A stretch of 64,000 nt of DNA. Origin: Cymbidium sinense. Taxonomy: Eukaryota; Streptophyta; Magnoliopsida; Asparagales; Orchidaceae. Position 1 is the stretch's first letter; each line of letters begins with the position of its first letter. The notes beneath the pieces are model-generated. The model was given only the letters and a program-made list of their open reading frames with translations, had not been told where the DNA came from and ran no database searches. Both the position numbers and the translations under genes were made by a program. Shown piece by piece: positions 1-10,480 of the stretch. The DNA lies in assembly GCA_021442155.1 (NCBI GenBank), contig CM038229.1, positions 90,222,693 through 90,286,692 of the forward strand, in the 5' to 3' direction.

Positions 1-136
1 ATATCATATTTAGTAAATTTAAGCTAAGAAATTTGCTATTTGAAGATAATAGTATTGTTTGTAAGTCATATATATTTATATATTATTTTGGGAGTTTTTG
101 TTTAAATAATAACATTGGGTATAATAATCTTTATTA

Positions 137-138
137 TA

Positions 139-206
<68 letters not shown>
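137..206. repeat. (TA)n microsatellite
   Basis: Nearly pure TA dinucleotide tract. Open frames across it only encode Ile-Tyr repeats and are not genes. The flanks (1-561) are AT-rich with no recognisable gene and lie outside the inverted repeat. Confidence 0.97.
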
Positions 207-210
<4 letters not shown>

Positions 211-639
211 TAATTAAACATATATTAGAAGAGAGTGGGGTTCAAATAATAATTTATAAACATTTGAAAAAATTAATTTGAGAATGATTAAAATTTTTTT
301 TGTCAAGAACTATTACGATGCATATATTTTAAATAGTATAAATTTCTTAAATTAATAATTGTAACTTTGTAGAAATAGTTTTCATAATGAGATGAAGGAT
401 TTTAGCATTTCCTATTACAATACGTCTCATAAGCTAGAATTTAAAAGTAATTTTATCCAAATAGTATTCTCAACTTTTCAGTAAAAAAGATTCATATGAC
501 TTTTACATATGCTTTTAAATGAGTTTTTTAAGAATCTCATAAGCTTAGCCAAACAAAGCCTGAGTATGTCACTCTCAAAATTTATAAATAGACTATCATT
601 CTTCATATAAAGGAAGACTATGATCTAAAGTGAAGATCC

Positions 640-1440
640 AAAAATGCTCAGGATTTGAGCTCCCTAAACATTGATACAACTTGACTTGACTTTGAGATTG
701 GCAGATTACCATTATTGAATTGATGAATTGCCATCTCCAAATAGTCATATGGACACAATCATCAGTTTGACATAGGACTACCATCATTGAACTACTGAAT
801 GACCACCATCATTAGACTAATGTTGTCCTATCACCACCATCAACTCATTACTGTCATTTCGTATTGTCAGGCAGCTGTTATCATTGAACCACTCTTTCAA
901 TCACTAAAGTAGGACATCTCAATTGGACCACCGCTATCTCACAATACTGATAAATACCCAAAACCATCATCCAAGCTGGCCACAAGACCATACAATCGTC
1001 ATCACTAGGATTTGATATCATAATAACTTGTTAATTGTAATATTTGACTGTCAGCCATGATCATCTTCAAACCATTGTGTAACTCTTATTATCTGATTAC
1101 AATCACCCATTCTCTAATAGCTAATTATGGTTGACCATCGTCATCTCCTAATTTCAGTCTTCCAACAATCTTCACTTAATCATGGTCTCTTAACCACCAT
1201 CTTCCACTTGTAATTGCTCAACCACCATTACATAATTACAGTCACTCGAAATTCATTGACTAACTGTGGTAGCCCAACCTTCATCATCCAATAATAGTTA
1301 CTCAACAACTGTCACCTAACTATGATAATTTAAACACCATTTTTCAATTATAATCACTCAATCACATATCTAGATTTTCGCATTTGGTATGATCACTCAA
1401 CATCCAACAAATTTAAGTCCGACCACCATTAATCACCAAA
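640..1440 (+). repeat. Degenerate ACCACCATC-rich minisatellite
   Basis: The core ACCACCAT or similar recurs about every 35-50 bp, separated by variants of TAATTACAATCACTCAA. The period is too irregular and stops too frequent for coding. The same block occurs in reverse complement near the outer end of the right arm. Confidence 0.75.
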
Positions 1441-1755
1441 TGGAGGCGATGTTAGTGGTCAAGTAATCATAATTAGTCTATTGACCCTCGCTCCTCCCAA
1501 AACGATGCATGGCGATTACGCTCACATTTGGCGTTCATTTCTTCAACCACTGGATTCTCCCATTATTCTCCAAAAGCGCAACTTCTTGTTGCCTCTCGTT
1601 GGAACTTCCAAAAACTGAACGAAACACCTCGTTTGTCCGTCTCTACCGTGAACGAATGGGTGGACGCTTCTTCTTCCTATCGACCAAATGACCATTGGGT
1701 CACTGCGGCAAGTCGAATGAGCAACTTCCCTCCTTCAGTTTGAATGTCATTGGCT

Positions 1756-1790
<35 letters not shown>

Positions 1791-2234
1791 CCGAAGACCA
1801 AGCAATTCGTAGGCAAAGAGCCCCCAGACAGAGTCAGGCGAGACAAGTTCCCGATTCGAGAGGCATTCCACTTATTTCGACTTTGATCTTGGGGTGTTGG
1901 GGCAGACGGCTCTTGGAATCGGGGATTACAACTTTGTTGGCGTCGAAACCTAGAACCCAAGTACTAAATCGATGTTGATTACTTTTGGATTTCTAACTTG
2001 CTCGATCTTTTCTCTACAGATCCAGTTTCGGTTGCAAGAACCTACAATTGCATATATATACCCGGAACACTGGGGTTGGTTGCGAGGCTCTCAGATTAGT
2101 CATATCAGTCACACGTCCAAAGTGATGGGATCGAGGGGTGGGTTATCAAAAAAAAAAAAAAAAAAAAGGGAAAGGCGGTCTGATTATTCCAGAGAGGAAC
2201 ATGTCAATACTACTTTGAATTGCAAGAATTGGAT
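1441..2234 (+). other. GC-richer block with (TC)n tract, gene-derived origin possible
   Basis: This block is more GC-rich than its surroundings and holds a (TC)n run at about 1758-1790 and an A run near 2149-2167. Only short overlapping reading frames (60-95 codons) are open, and none resembles a family I recognise. It lies directly before the UTP5/WDR43 fragment and is duplicated at 58215-58980, so it may be the upstream part of that captured or decayed gene (intron or 5' region). This is inference from position only. Confidence 0.35.
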
Positions 2235-2640
2235 GCTTGATTTGATGGGCCCACAATAGTAGAAAAGCTTGCAAGTCAAGTTAAATAGTGATAAAAAATG
2301 CTCTTGAGAAGGAAGCTCCTCCATCCATAAACATTCAAAGTGTTGATTGCATGTTTTGCTAAAGCAATTGGATCATGTATTGTTAGTGGACTATTTGACG
2401 ATTCGAAAAGGATATCACAAAGTCAATTGCACATCTAAATCCCTCAGATACTCTCAAGCTTTTGAAAACCCTTTTATCTATGGTTGAATTAAGAGGCGCA
2501 GCTTTGATACGTGCACTTCCATGGCTAAGAAGTCTTCTTCCTCAGCATGGAAGTAGCATAGCATCATAAGAATTAGCATTGCTCATTCTGAACTCTTTGT
2601 ATCAAATTTGAAAGCCTCGTCATGCTCGTATGGCGAGATG
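2235..2640 (+). pseudogene. Fragment of a UTP5/WDR43-like gene (Utp12 domain)
   Basis: One frame (about 2405-2620) reads LNPSDTLKLLKTLLSMV followed by ALPWLRSLLPQHGSSIAS, a stop, then LALLILNSLYQI. This is the pattern of the C-terminal Utp12 domain of plant WDR43/UTP5, a WD40 protein of the t-UTP complex of the nucleolar small-subunit processome. Upstream, in shifted frames, EKLASQVK and a SINIQSVD-type segment fit the region that precedes this domain. At least one frameshift and an in-frame TAA in place of the expected Gln codon break the frame. The WD40 repeats are absent, so this is a gene fragment, not a working gene. A second, more damaged copy is on the opposite strand in the right arm. 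Confidence 0.75.
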
Positions 2641-3001
2641 AAAATGGCGAGATATTTCAAACACGCACACTCATCGATGGCGGTGGGCTAAAATTTGTTA
2701 GAAGTGGCACCACTATGTCAAAATGCAGTCAAAATTTTGACTAAATCTGGGACTTAGAAAAAAAAAGGAAGAAGAATATTTGCATATATATTTGCTTTTA
2801 TGCGGTTGAAGGCCTATACTCAATGAGCGTTATGAGATTGAAATTTAAGGTGCTTCAAAATACCAAGTCACTCTCATGACATGATAGATAAATCAACATA
2901 GTTAGGTACTAAGCAAGGATAATCGGGATACTATAAAATGCTTAAATTTAGACTAAATTTTAGACTAAGAAAGAAAAAGGGGAGGAGGTTTAAATGTGTA
3001 G

Positions 3002-3002
<1 letters not shown>
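2641..3002. other. AT-rich spacer with a microsatellite-associated motif
   Basis: Non-coding by inspection. It contains, in reverse orientation, the short motif that recurs beside several (TA)n tracts in this window (around 2770-2830: tail ATGCAAAT followed by sequence resembling GAGCGTTATGAG). Its partner in the right arm is 57430-57850. Confidence 0.5.
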
Positions 3003-3094
<92 letters not shown>

Positions 3095-3114
3095 TTATGT
3101 GTGTGTGTGTGTGT
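3003..3114. repeat. Compound (TA)n(TG)n microsatellite
   Basis: A long TA tract with one TG interruption, followed by (TG)n. In the right arm the same compound tract is split in two (47092-47155 and 57372-57430) by an LTR retrotransposon. Confidence 0.95.
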
Positions 3115-4087
3115 ATTGTGATTGAAATGTTATATTTAAATTTGATAGATTTGAAATTTGGATGCTTCAAACATAATCGTCACTACGTGGCATAAAATAA
3201 ATATGGATTAGTTCAGTAAAATAAATTAGTTCTAAGCTAATTTTAAAATTTAATTTGAGTTTGCTAAATTTTGGAGTAAATAAAATTATCAAAATTTGAA
3301 TCAAAATCAAGAATTAGTAAAATGAATAAATATCTCTCATTCAATATTTGAATTATCTTGGATTTCACAATGAGATAATCAAAAAAAATTTCAATCATTT
3401 TAAGATTGAAATATGTAATACGAAAATATATTGATACTTTCGATCATGAAATAATTGAAATGAGTTATATTTTGATGATAAACATAAAACTTAGCATTTC
3501 AATATCATCTCAATTGAAGTAAAAATGATTGAATATTTAATCAAAGCACAAAGAGATCTCTTTGAAATTAAGATATAGTCTTCAACTAATTCAAGTAAAT
3601 TAAAAAAATCAAAGAATTCATAAGAGATTCCTAATGATATTGAAGAATTACAAATAAGCATAATCAAGAAATTCTTGAAAATATTTGAAGCTTGACCTAT
3701 ATGATCCATGAGTCTAATCGACGGTATAATAAGAATGACATATTATAAATTAATATCACACGTCAAATTGAAAAGACATCATTTCATGCAAAATCTTATT
3801 AAACGACATCCACAATAAAATAAATTGTCAATAGGTTTAGAATATTAAAATTACTCTTGGCTCAAATTGTTAAAGATTGAGAGAGAATATAATTAATTGG
3901 CGTGCGATAATACATAATTAGAGTATACTGATAATGATTAAAAAAGAGAAATACATATCATTCAAAAATAATAATAGAAAGAAGTTTTAGATAAGTCGAT
4001 TCAAGAAACTTAAGTAAATTAAAATTAACATGACTTGCACTATATTAAGGAAAGGAAAGAGAAATTAAAATGTACAAATATTTCATT

Positions 4088-4153
<66 letters not shown>

Positions 4154-4406
4154 ATATTTAAGATATAAATAATTAATTTTAATATATGATATTGTAATAG
4201 CTTTATTTTTATTATTGACATTAATAATACATATTATTTAAATTTAAAATGAACTAAATCAAAATAAAATATATATAATAATTTTTTGTATTTTACTAAT
4301 TAGATATCTGGACTACAATAAAATATAAAATTTATCACTATTATAATTATATATTAGTATTAATATTAATTTTATTAGTTTATATATGTACAACTAGAAC
4401 AAATGA

Positions 4407-4493
<87 letters not shown>

Positions 4494-4599
4494 ATTATCT
4501 TTTGTTATTCAAATATATATATTTTATGTGTGAATATCACTATGTAAAATAATAATGATAATTAAATATTATAATATATATATATATATATATATATGA
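3115..4599. other. AT-rich intergenic DNA with three (TA)n tracts
   Basis: About 1.5 kb of very AT-rich sequence without a recognisable gene. (TA)n tracts lie at about 4094-4149, 4411-4462 and 4571-4597. The same stretch, inverted, lies at 45496-47090. Confidence 0.8.
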
Positions 4600-5291
4600 C
4601 TCTGCATCATGCTTTCTCCACCTAGCCGCAATTCACTTCATCCATTCTACTGCAGAGCTTATCCTCATACCCCATGTGAGATTTCAGGAAACATTAAAAT
4701 AAAATGTGATAAGATTAAAAAAAAAAAAACGGAGCAGACGATTCCTTTTCTTTTTCACGGCTTTTTTTCTCTAAACAATTGCTCCAACACGAGAACTCCT
4801 TCATTCTCTGCTCGCAACAAACTTCCTCCGTTTCACGCTCGCTCCGTCTCGGCTACAAGCTAAACAGTTGTTACATGCTGTCCCTCTCTCTCTATTCTCA
4901 TCGGCATGCTTTCTCTATCTCTCTATCTCTCTATCTCTCTATCTCTCTGTTGATAATCCCCACATTTTGCCATCTCAAGGTCCATCCCCATTGGCCGAAC
5001 AAACGTAGACCTACAAAATCGAATCCTTGTTTCCCAACCTGATATTCTGATTACCACTCCCATCTTCTCCGACATCTCACACCAAACCACAAGCCAACCG
5101 TCTCTCTTTCTTTCTCTGTCCAGTCCCTTCATCATCCGTCTCTAGCTTGTACGTAGAGGAGCCGAACATCGCTCAATCCCACTGCCGAAGCCCTCAAACT
5201 ACTGATTCTCCCTTCTCCTGATCACCTCCGTCTTCTAATATTTTCATTTTTGTTTCTATTTTTCTGGGATCACAAGCCAACTAGCAAGATC
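4600..5291 (+). other. CT-rich block resembling a plant 5' UTR or promoter-proximal region
   Basis: Pyrimidine-rich sequence with a run of CTATCTCT-type repeats at about 4912-4947, typical of plant 5' leaders. No reading frame longer than about 87 codons is open and none is conserved in frame with the copy at 44880-45495. The PIF element is inserted directly downstream, in a TAA site at 5292-5294. The gene it might have belonged to is not identifiable here. Confidence 0.4.
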
Positions 5292-6179
5292 TAAGGGGGG
5301 TGTTTGGCAATGGATTGGATTTATTTCAAATAGAATTTAGTAAATCCAGTATATCTGGATTTAGTAAATCATGAGCTGTTAAATCTTGAAAAGTGTTTGA
5401 TAACAGATTTATTAAATCCTGTTAAATCATAAAGATATTTGGTAAATTATAGAGGATTTAAGTTATTATAATTAAATAATAATATTTTTAAAATAAAAAA
5501 ATAAAATATTAAAATTAAAATTCATCATTTAACAAAATATCATATTCATTATAAAATATTAATAAACATTACATTAGTTGGATCTAAGAAATAATATAAA
5601 TAATTTTTCAACTCCTTCAAAAATGTCAATGCGCGATACTGTCAATTTACGTGAATGCTAAAAATTGTATTAAAACTATATAATCAAATGTTATATTTTC
5701 TTAATGTATAAAGTTATTTTCTTACCGTACTTGGGTATTTATTATATAAATCATCTCCTGAACTCTTTTTCGTGGTTCAGTGGGGTTTCATCATCTGATC
5801 ACCTCTCTAAGTCTATCATGTTGCATTTCTATTTGGGGCATATTAAAGTAGTAATAGTCATAATTGTGTAGGTAAAGCGCACAATTCACTCACCTGCAAA
5901 AAAAATTTGCATGTGAGACACGAAATCTTTCTTTCCAAATCCCAAAGTTCTCTCCACCACATTCGTAGTTGTGCATGGCGATGGTTAAACAACTCACGGC
6001 CTGTATATCTGAGTTCTCCACAATGTCACTTTGATACGAAAGCCTAAATAAATATAAATTTATCGTATTGGCGTAACTGAATTAGTAATCTTGTGGAACA
6101 AGTGCCTTTCAGTAGAACGTAAAACTCTCATGCTTTAGATCCTTCCCCAAGATAAATAAATTAACGATCAAATGAAAGA

Positions 6180-6683
6180 ACCATGACATTTTGTGAAGTG
6201 AATGCTTTTTTATTCGATATTATGTGAATTGACATGATACATGTGTTCGTCGATTACTATGACATTACTAAAAATGGATGGAAGGGATTACTCGATACAA
6301 ATGAATGACAATCACTTGTGGTGGTGGTGATGGGATAATGAATAGCAACACTGATTAAGTATGAATTCAATGTTGTAGTTATCTTTCTCTAATGCTAATC
6401 ATTTTTGTTAATAATCCCTGACCAAAAGATCTCGAGCTCATAAATGCTTGCATTGGTAATCTAAAACAAATGTATGAACGTTGTAGATGTCAGTTAAGAA
6501 TATCAAGTATGTATTGATAGCCAGTGTATTGTCTATCAAACATAGTCTCACGAATAACCTTGTTCATCAGTGCTTGAGCATTATCATCGATAATAGATGG
6601 GAGACAATGCATTGATAGCGTCAGTCTCTAAAAAATTGTCAATTAATGAACAAAGCGGGTCGCCCTCTTGCATTATATGTCAT
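6180..6683 (-). pseudogene. PIF/Harbinger transposase remnant (left copy)
   Basis: This matches the right-arm transposase N-terminal region (43358-43690 and beyond) on the opposite strand. The start codon complement lies at 6681-6683. Scattered substitutions and indels break the frame more than in the right copy. The N-terminal part of PIF transposases (a segment of the ILNGHP...RGLL type) is the only recognisable portion; no DDE triad is visible. Confidence 0.6.
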
Positions 6684-6889
6684 TTACGTGTTATTACCAA
6701 AGTATAAGATACCACATCGGATGCATACAAATAACAGTTAAGTTCACAATAAATTGGATCAAACATAAGCGACATCAAGCGTTAAGAACAAAGCAAAATT
6801 ACGCTAAATTAAGGAGCACAACATACTCGCAAAATTACGGTAATAAATAATACAACTAACCGGAGAATAACAAATGCTAGCTAAAAAAT

Positions 6890-7340
6890 GGATGGCTGCG
6901 AATTTAGCCTAAAGCCATCGACGATCCATAAAAGCGTGGATGGGTTGCAAGTGTGTTATCCAACGGCATATCACCTTCCCACCTCATTAATAACTTTATT
7001 GTCACTACAATCATCTTGAGCTCAATCACGCAAGTTAATAATCTATTTTATTATTGGTCATAATCATCCATTATTATTATTGATATAACATAGTTTTCTT
7101 TCATGTTCTTATAGTCAATATAGCGGTTATTCGCTGTTAATTTTTGAAAGTCGGCTACCTGTGCCATTTTGTCTCTCCTTATTCAGTTGAATATTTGCCA
7201 TGACAAATTGTTCATGTATATTCAAAAAATTATGATGTTGATTTGATTTCTCTCTTCTTGATTTCTCTTCATGAGTTGGTAATCATCTCAACATTAAGTG
7301 AGAATTTTATTAGATTCTTTGATTTTCCTTTAAAACCTTT
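6890..7340 (-). pseudogene. Myb/SANT-like ORF1 remnant of the PIF element (left copy)
   Basis: Two separated pieces of the right-arm ORF1 remain. The C-terminal end lies at about 6890-7030 and the N-terminal start around 7210-7330, where the complement of MKGF...KGKSK-type sequence is still visible. The middle, which contains the DNA-binding domain, has been deleted. Confidence 0.55.
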
Positions 7341-7934
7341 CATATCTGGTATAAATTAATTTTAGTATTAATAAACAATCTATGTTCATAATAGTATGAA
7401 ATTAAATTGCCTGTGCTTTTGTTTCTAATATATTCACAATGGACTTGATGTTGTTATTTATAGATCATTATATTTCTATATTTCTAACCTTAGTTCATCA
7501 AATAGTTCGTTTTTGTGCATTTATAAATTTATTAGCAAGCTATGTAGAGCTTGCTTGTAAATGTTCAAGCGACTTGATATTTTAAAATCAAAAAAATTTA
7601 TTTAGAAGTAATATATTAATGTTGAATAAATTTTGGAAAACAAATCTTGTTTTTATCTCTAGTATTGTTTGGGTTCAAATATCGTTTCTTTAAAGTATTG
7701 TAATAAATAGGCCATTTAAACTATTATTAATGTTCTTCAAACCATTTATTTAATGTATTATGAAATAGAATGATTCTAGGAAAACCTCAACAAAAGTACA
7801 TTATTTAATGTTTTTATAAAAAATATATTAATGCTAAAAATGCTTCATGTGAGATAATTTTATTAATTTAGTGTTTTTGTATTTTTAAATAGATAATTTT
7901 TCTAGACTGAAATATTTCTTTTAATGTTAGATAA

Positions 7935-9111
7935 CAATGATGAGCTTGTTTTCACATGAAGAAGATAACGTCTCAGCAAGCATCAATGCGCTTGAGTAAA
8001 ACTGATGAAGTAAAGCAGTCTCTCAAAGTGAATTGGAAAGAAATAAGGATTCAAGTATGAGAAGACGACAACAATGAGGTCTACCGTCTGATTGAAATGC
8101 AAAAGAGAGCAGAGAATCTAAGAAACTACAAATCTGATCTACAAAAGCTAAAGAAGGAACGTGTATGTAACTATCCCCTTCAATGTAGCTACTCATCACC
8201 AATTTATTGTTGGTTTCTTAGAAGAGAAATAGAGCTGTTAAGTATTTAAGTGATGGGCCTAGAATTTATAATATAAATTAATTCCTTAAAAAAATGGGCA
8301 TAATTTGTGTAGCTGGATTTATCCACATCTTTATTATTTTAACATTGTTGTTTTTTTTCTTTTTTCAGGAAGAGGAAGATATCAGAAGATTGGAAGCTTT
8401 GAAAGAGAACGACAGAAAAGGATAGCTTCAAGAAATGGTTCAAAAGCTGTTCAACCACCACTGAACCTGCAACAATCCAAGCCTGAATAAAGCTCCAAAT
8501 TCAAAGACTCGAAACTTGGATCAAATTTGCTCTGCAAAATTGCCTATATTCAATGTTTCTAACAAAGGTATTAAAAACCGCATCAAATAAATCGAGTCAT
8601 CTAGCATTATCATTGTCAGGTTGACAGAGGTGAGAAACAAGGGGAACTCAATTTCTGTGAGACTTAGAAGACTTTCAGAACCCAAAAGCGGAGTTCATAT
8701 AGTTCCAGCGAAGTCAACAAGCACTAATAGATTAATGAAGAAAGCATTAGCTGAGGAGCCTAGATCAAAAAAATACCTGCAACTATACAGCTAGACAACG
8801 AACTCAGAGACCCTTCCAGAGCTAAATATAATAGCAGATAATAGAAACTTATCAGAAGTGCTTCAGAACAACCCAGCCACTAAACAGCAGAAAGAGGCAG
8901 GAGGTAAAATTTCTATGATCCCGGAAAGTTACTGTGCTGAAATGAATCCAGAGAAGAACCCAAAGCTTAATCACATTAATGAGTATCTTTTGATTGAGAA
9001 GACTGTAGTAAGAAGACATTGGGCGGAGTACCAAATAATATTTTCAGAAATTAAATGTCTTGCTGAAGGCGAAGACAAAACAGAAACAAAAATAACGAAC
9101 TTTCAATTGTG
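7935..9111 (+). pseudogene. Captured fragment of a COP1-interacting protein 7 (CIP7)-family gene, left copy
   Basis: The first exon piece ends with EVYRLIEMQKRAEN and LRNYKSDLQKLKKER. A GT-AG intron (8163-8368, GTATGT to TTTTTCAG) follows. The next piece reads RRLEALK-type sequence, then ERQKRIASRNGS, further on RLRRLSEPK, TLPELNI and finally LIEKTVV. This order matches the C-terminal half of plant CIP7-family proteins (nuclear, linked to COP1 light signalling). Frameshifts (for example around 8375-8400, where the right-arm copy stays in frame), an in-frame stop after KKYLQLYS and loss of both gene ends show it is non-functional. The retained intron means capture from genomic DNA, not from mRNA. 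It lies antisense to the transposase inside the PIF element. Confidence 0.82.
8163..8368 (+). other. Retained spliceosomal intron in the captured CIP7 fragment
   Basis: It begins GTATGT directly after the KKER-encoding exon end and finishes with a T-rich tract and CAG before GAAGAGGAAG. The matching intron in the right arm is 40881-41103. The CIP7-like frame continues across it only when it is removed. Confidence 0.8.
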
Positions 9112-9594
9112 AATAAACAATAAAATTTCATCTTCAGTGAAACAAAGAGACAGTCTTATAAATTAATAACATACAAAGAAGAAAAAAAAAAGGACAAAAT
9201 GGTATGTAATGCAAACAAAAAAACCCGTTATCTGAAATCAAGAAATACTAATGGTCTACTAGCTTCTCATATTCCCGTATATAACGAACTCGAGCATTTT
9301 GAAACCAAACAAGTCATCCAAGGCCGAAAGTTTCACATGTGAAAATTCAACAAGGACAAATCTATCTCAAAAGAAAAAATCATGAAGAGAGGCTAGAGTC
9401 GTAAGGAACATAGAAGGAACCAACGCACCAGTAGTCTGGAGACACGGCTAGGGCGAGCTGTGGCTAGGGCGAAGATGTCGGACTGAAGAGCAGACGATCC
9501 GTGAAGAAATAGAGGTTGCTGGAAGGGGTTACGACAAGCCAATTCCATACATATCACGGTTTGTGATCAGAAATCCCATTAAATCTGTAGAATG
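9112..9594. other. 3' part of the PIF element, no clear gene
   Basis: Sequence downstream of the CIP7 fragment inside the transposon, duplicated at 39650-40127. It could include more of the captured gene (3' exon or UTR), but I recognise no domain. Confidence 0.4.
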
Positions 9595-9723
9595 GATTTA
9601 ACAAATCGGATTTCAACTTTCAATTCTGGATTTATGCAAAAGGATTTAGTAAATCCGGTGTTTGGTAGGATTTCAGTTTAGCTAGCTAAATCCACAGTAA
9701 ATCCGTTGCCAAACACCCCCTAA

Positions 9724-10179
9724 GTGTCATTTTTTTATTTTTTTTATTTACCCTATCTCTCCATTTTTCATACATCACATTAGAGGCAAAAGCAGAGATT
9801 TTAGATTCGTGGGACTTAAGATTGTGCATTATTTTCTTTATGTTCTAATAGATTTTAAACTATGGATTAAATGTAATCACATTTTTCAATCTATTTTGAT
9901 GATATTCAAAGAATAACAAAGCGAAGTCATGTTTATGCATGCAAAGATATCATCTTGTTGATTGATAGTTCAGAGTTAGATCACACTCACATCCTACTAG
10001 GTTCTCCCTAGCAAACAGTGAACACATTTTAAGATAAATGTAAACGATTGGAAGTGCAGATTTTTTTCTTATTATTATTATTTTCTACAAGCTAGGATTA
10101 TTATTTGACTCATCCAGCATACTTACTCAAAACTCATCCGTGTAATTATAAACAAAAAAAAATAAAGAGAGATGAAAGA

Positions 10180-10245
<66 letters not shown>

Positions 10246-10480
10246 TTAATGAGATATTTGAAGATCTAGTTATGCTTAATTAAGTGATGAGTTTGAAGGT
10301 TATATCGAAGACGGGTAGAAACGAGTAGTAGTATCAAACGATCGTTGCTAGTAGAAACTATAGATGTAACCTCGTAGGGATGATACTGGAGGCAAATTTT
10401 GAACTAATAATGGACTTAAATAAACTTATAATATAAAACTAAAAAAATGCATAATAACAACTAAAATAAAAAAATTAAGA
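9724..10480. repeat. AT-rich spacer with (TA)n tract at 10183-10243
   Basis: No coding potential seen. The (TA)n tract is followed by the recurring microsatellite-associated motif (complement of CATAACTAGATCTTCAAATATC). The right-arm counterpart is 38760-39488. Confidence 0.85.

Larger units (their letters stand above)
5295..9720. mobile_element. PIF/Harbinger DNA transposon carrying a captured CIP7 fragment (left copy)
   Basis: The element is bounded by inverted ends GGGGGTGTTTGGCAA (5' end with six G, 3' end with five) and a 3-bp TAA target duplication (5292-5294 and 9721-9723), the hallmark of PIF/Harbinger elements. It is about 4.4 kb. On the minus strand it holds decayed Myb/SANT-like and transposase sequence. 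On the plus strand it holds a fragment of a CIP7-family gene. Compared with the right-arm copy (5.4 kb) it lacks most of the Myb/SANT-like ORF1: homology jumps from about 7030 to about 7200. No DDE catalytic core could be recognised, so the copy is not autonomous. Confidence 0.88.

Noticed and set aside
33..281. 82-codon open frame across the (TA)n tract (also at 2931-3195, 26556-26804, 38833-39084 and 45401-45727)
   Set aside because: These frames encode Ile-Tyr dipeptide repeats from TA microsatellites and are open on both strands. They are not genes.
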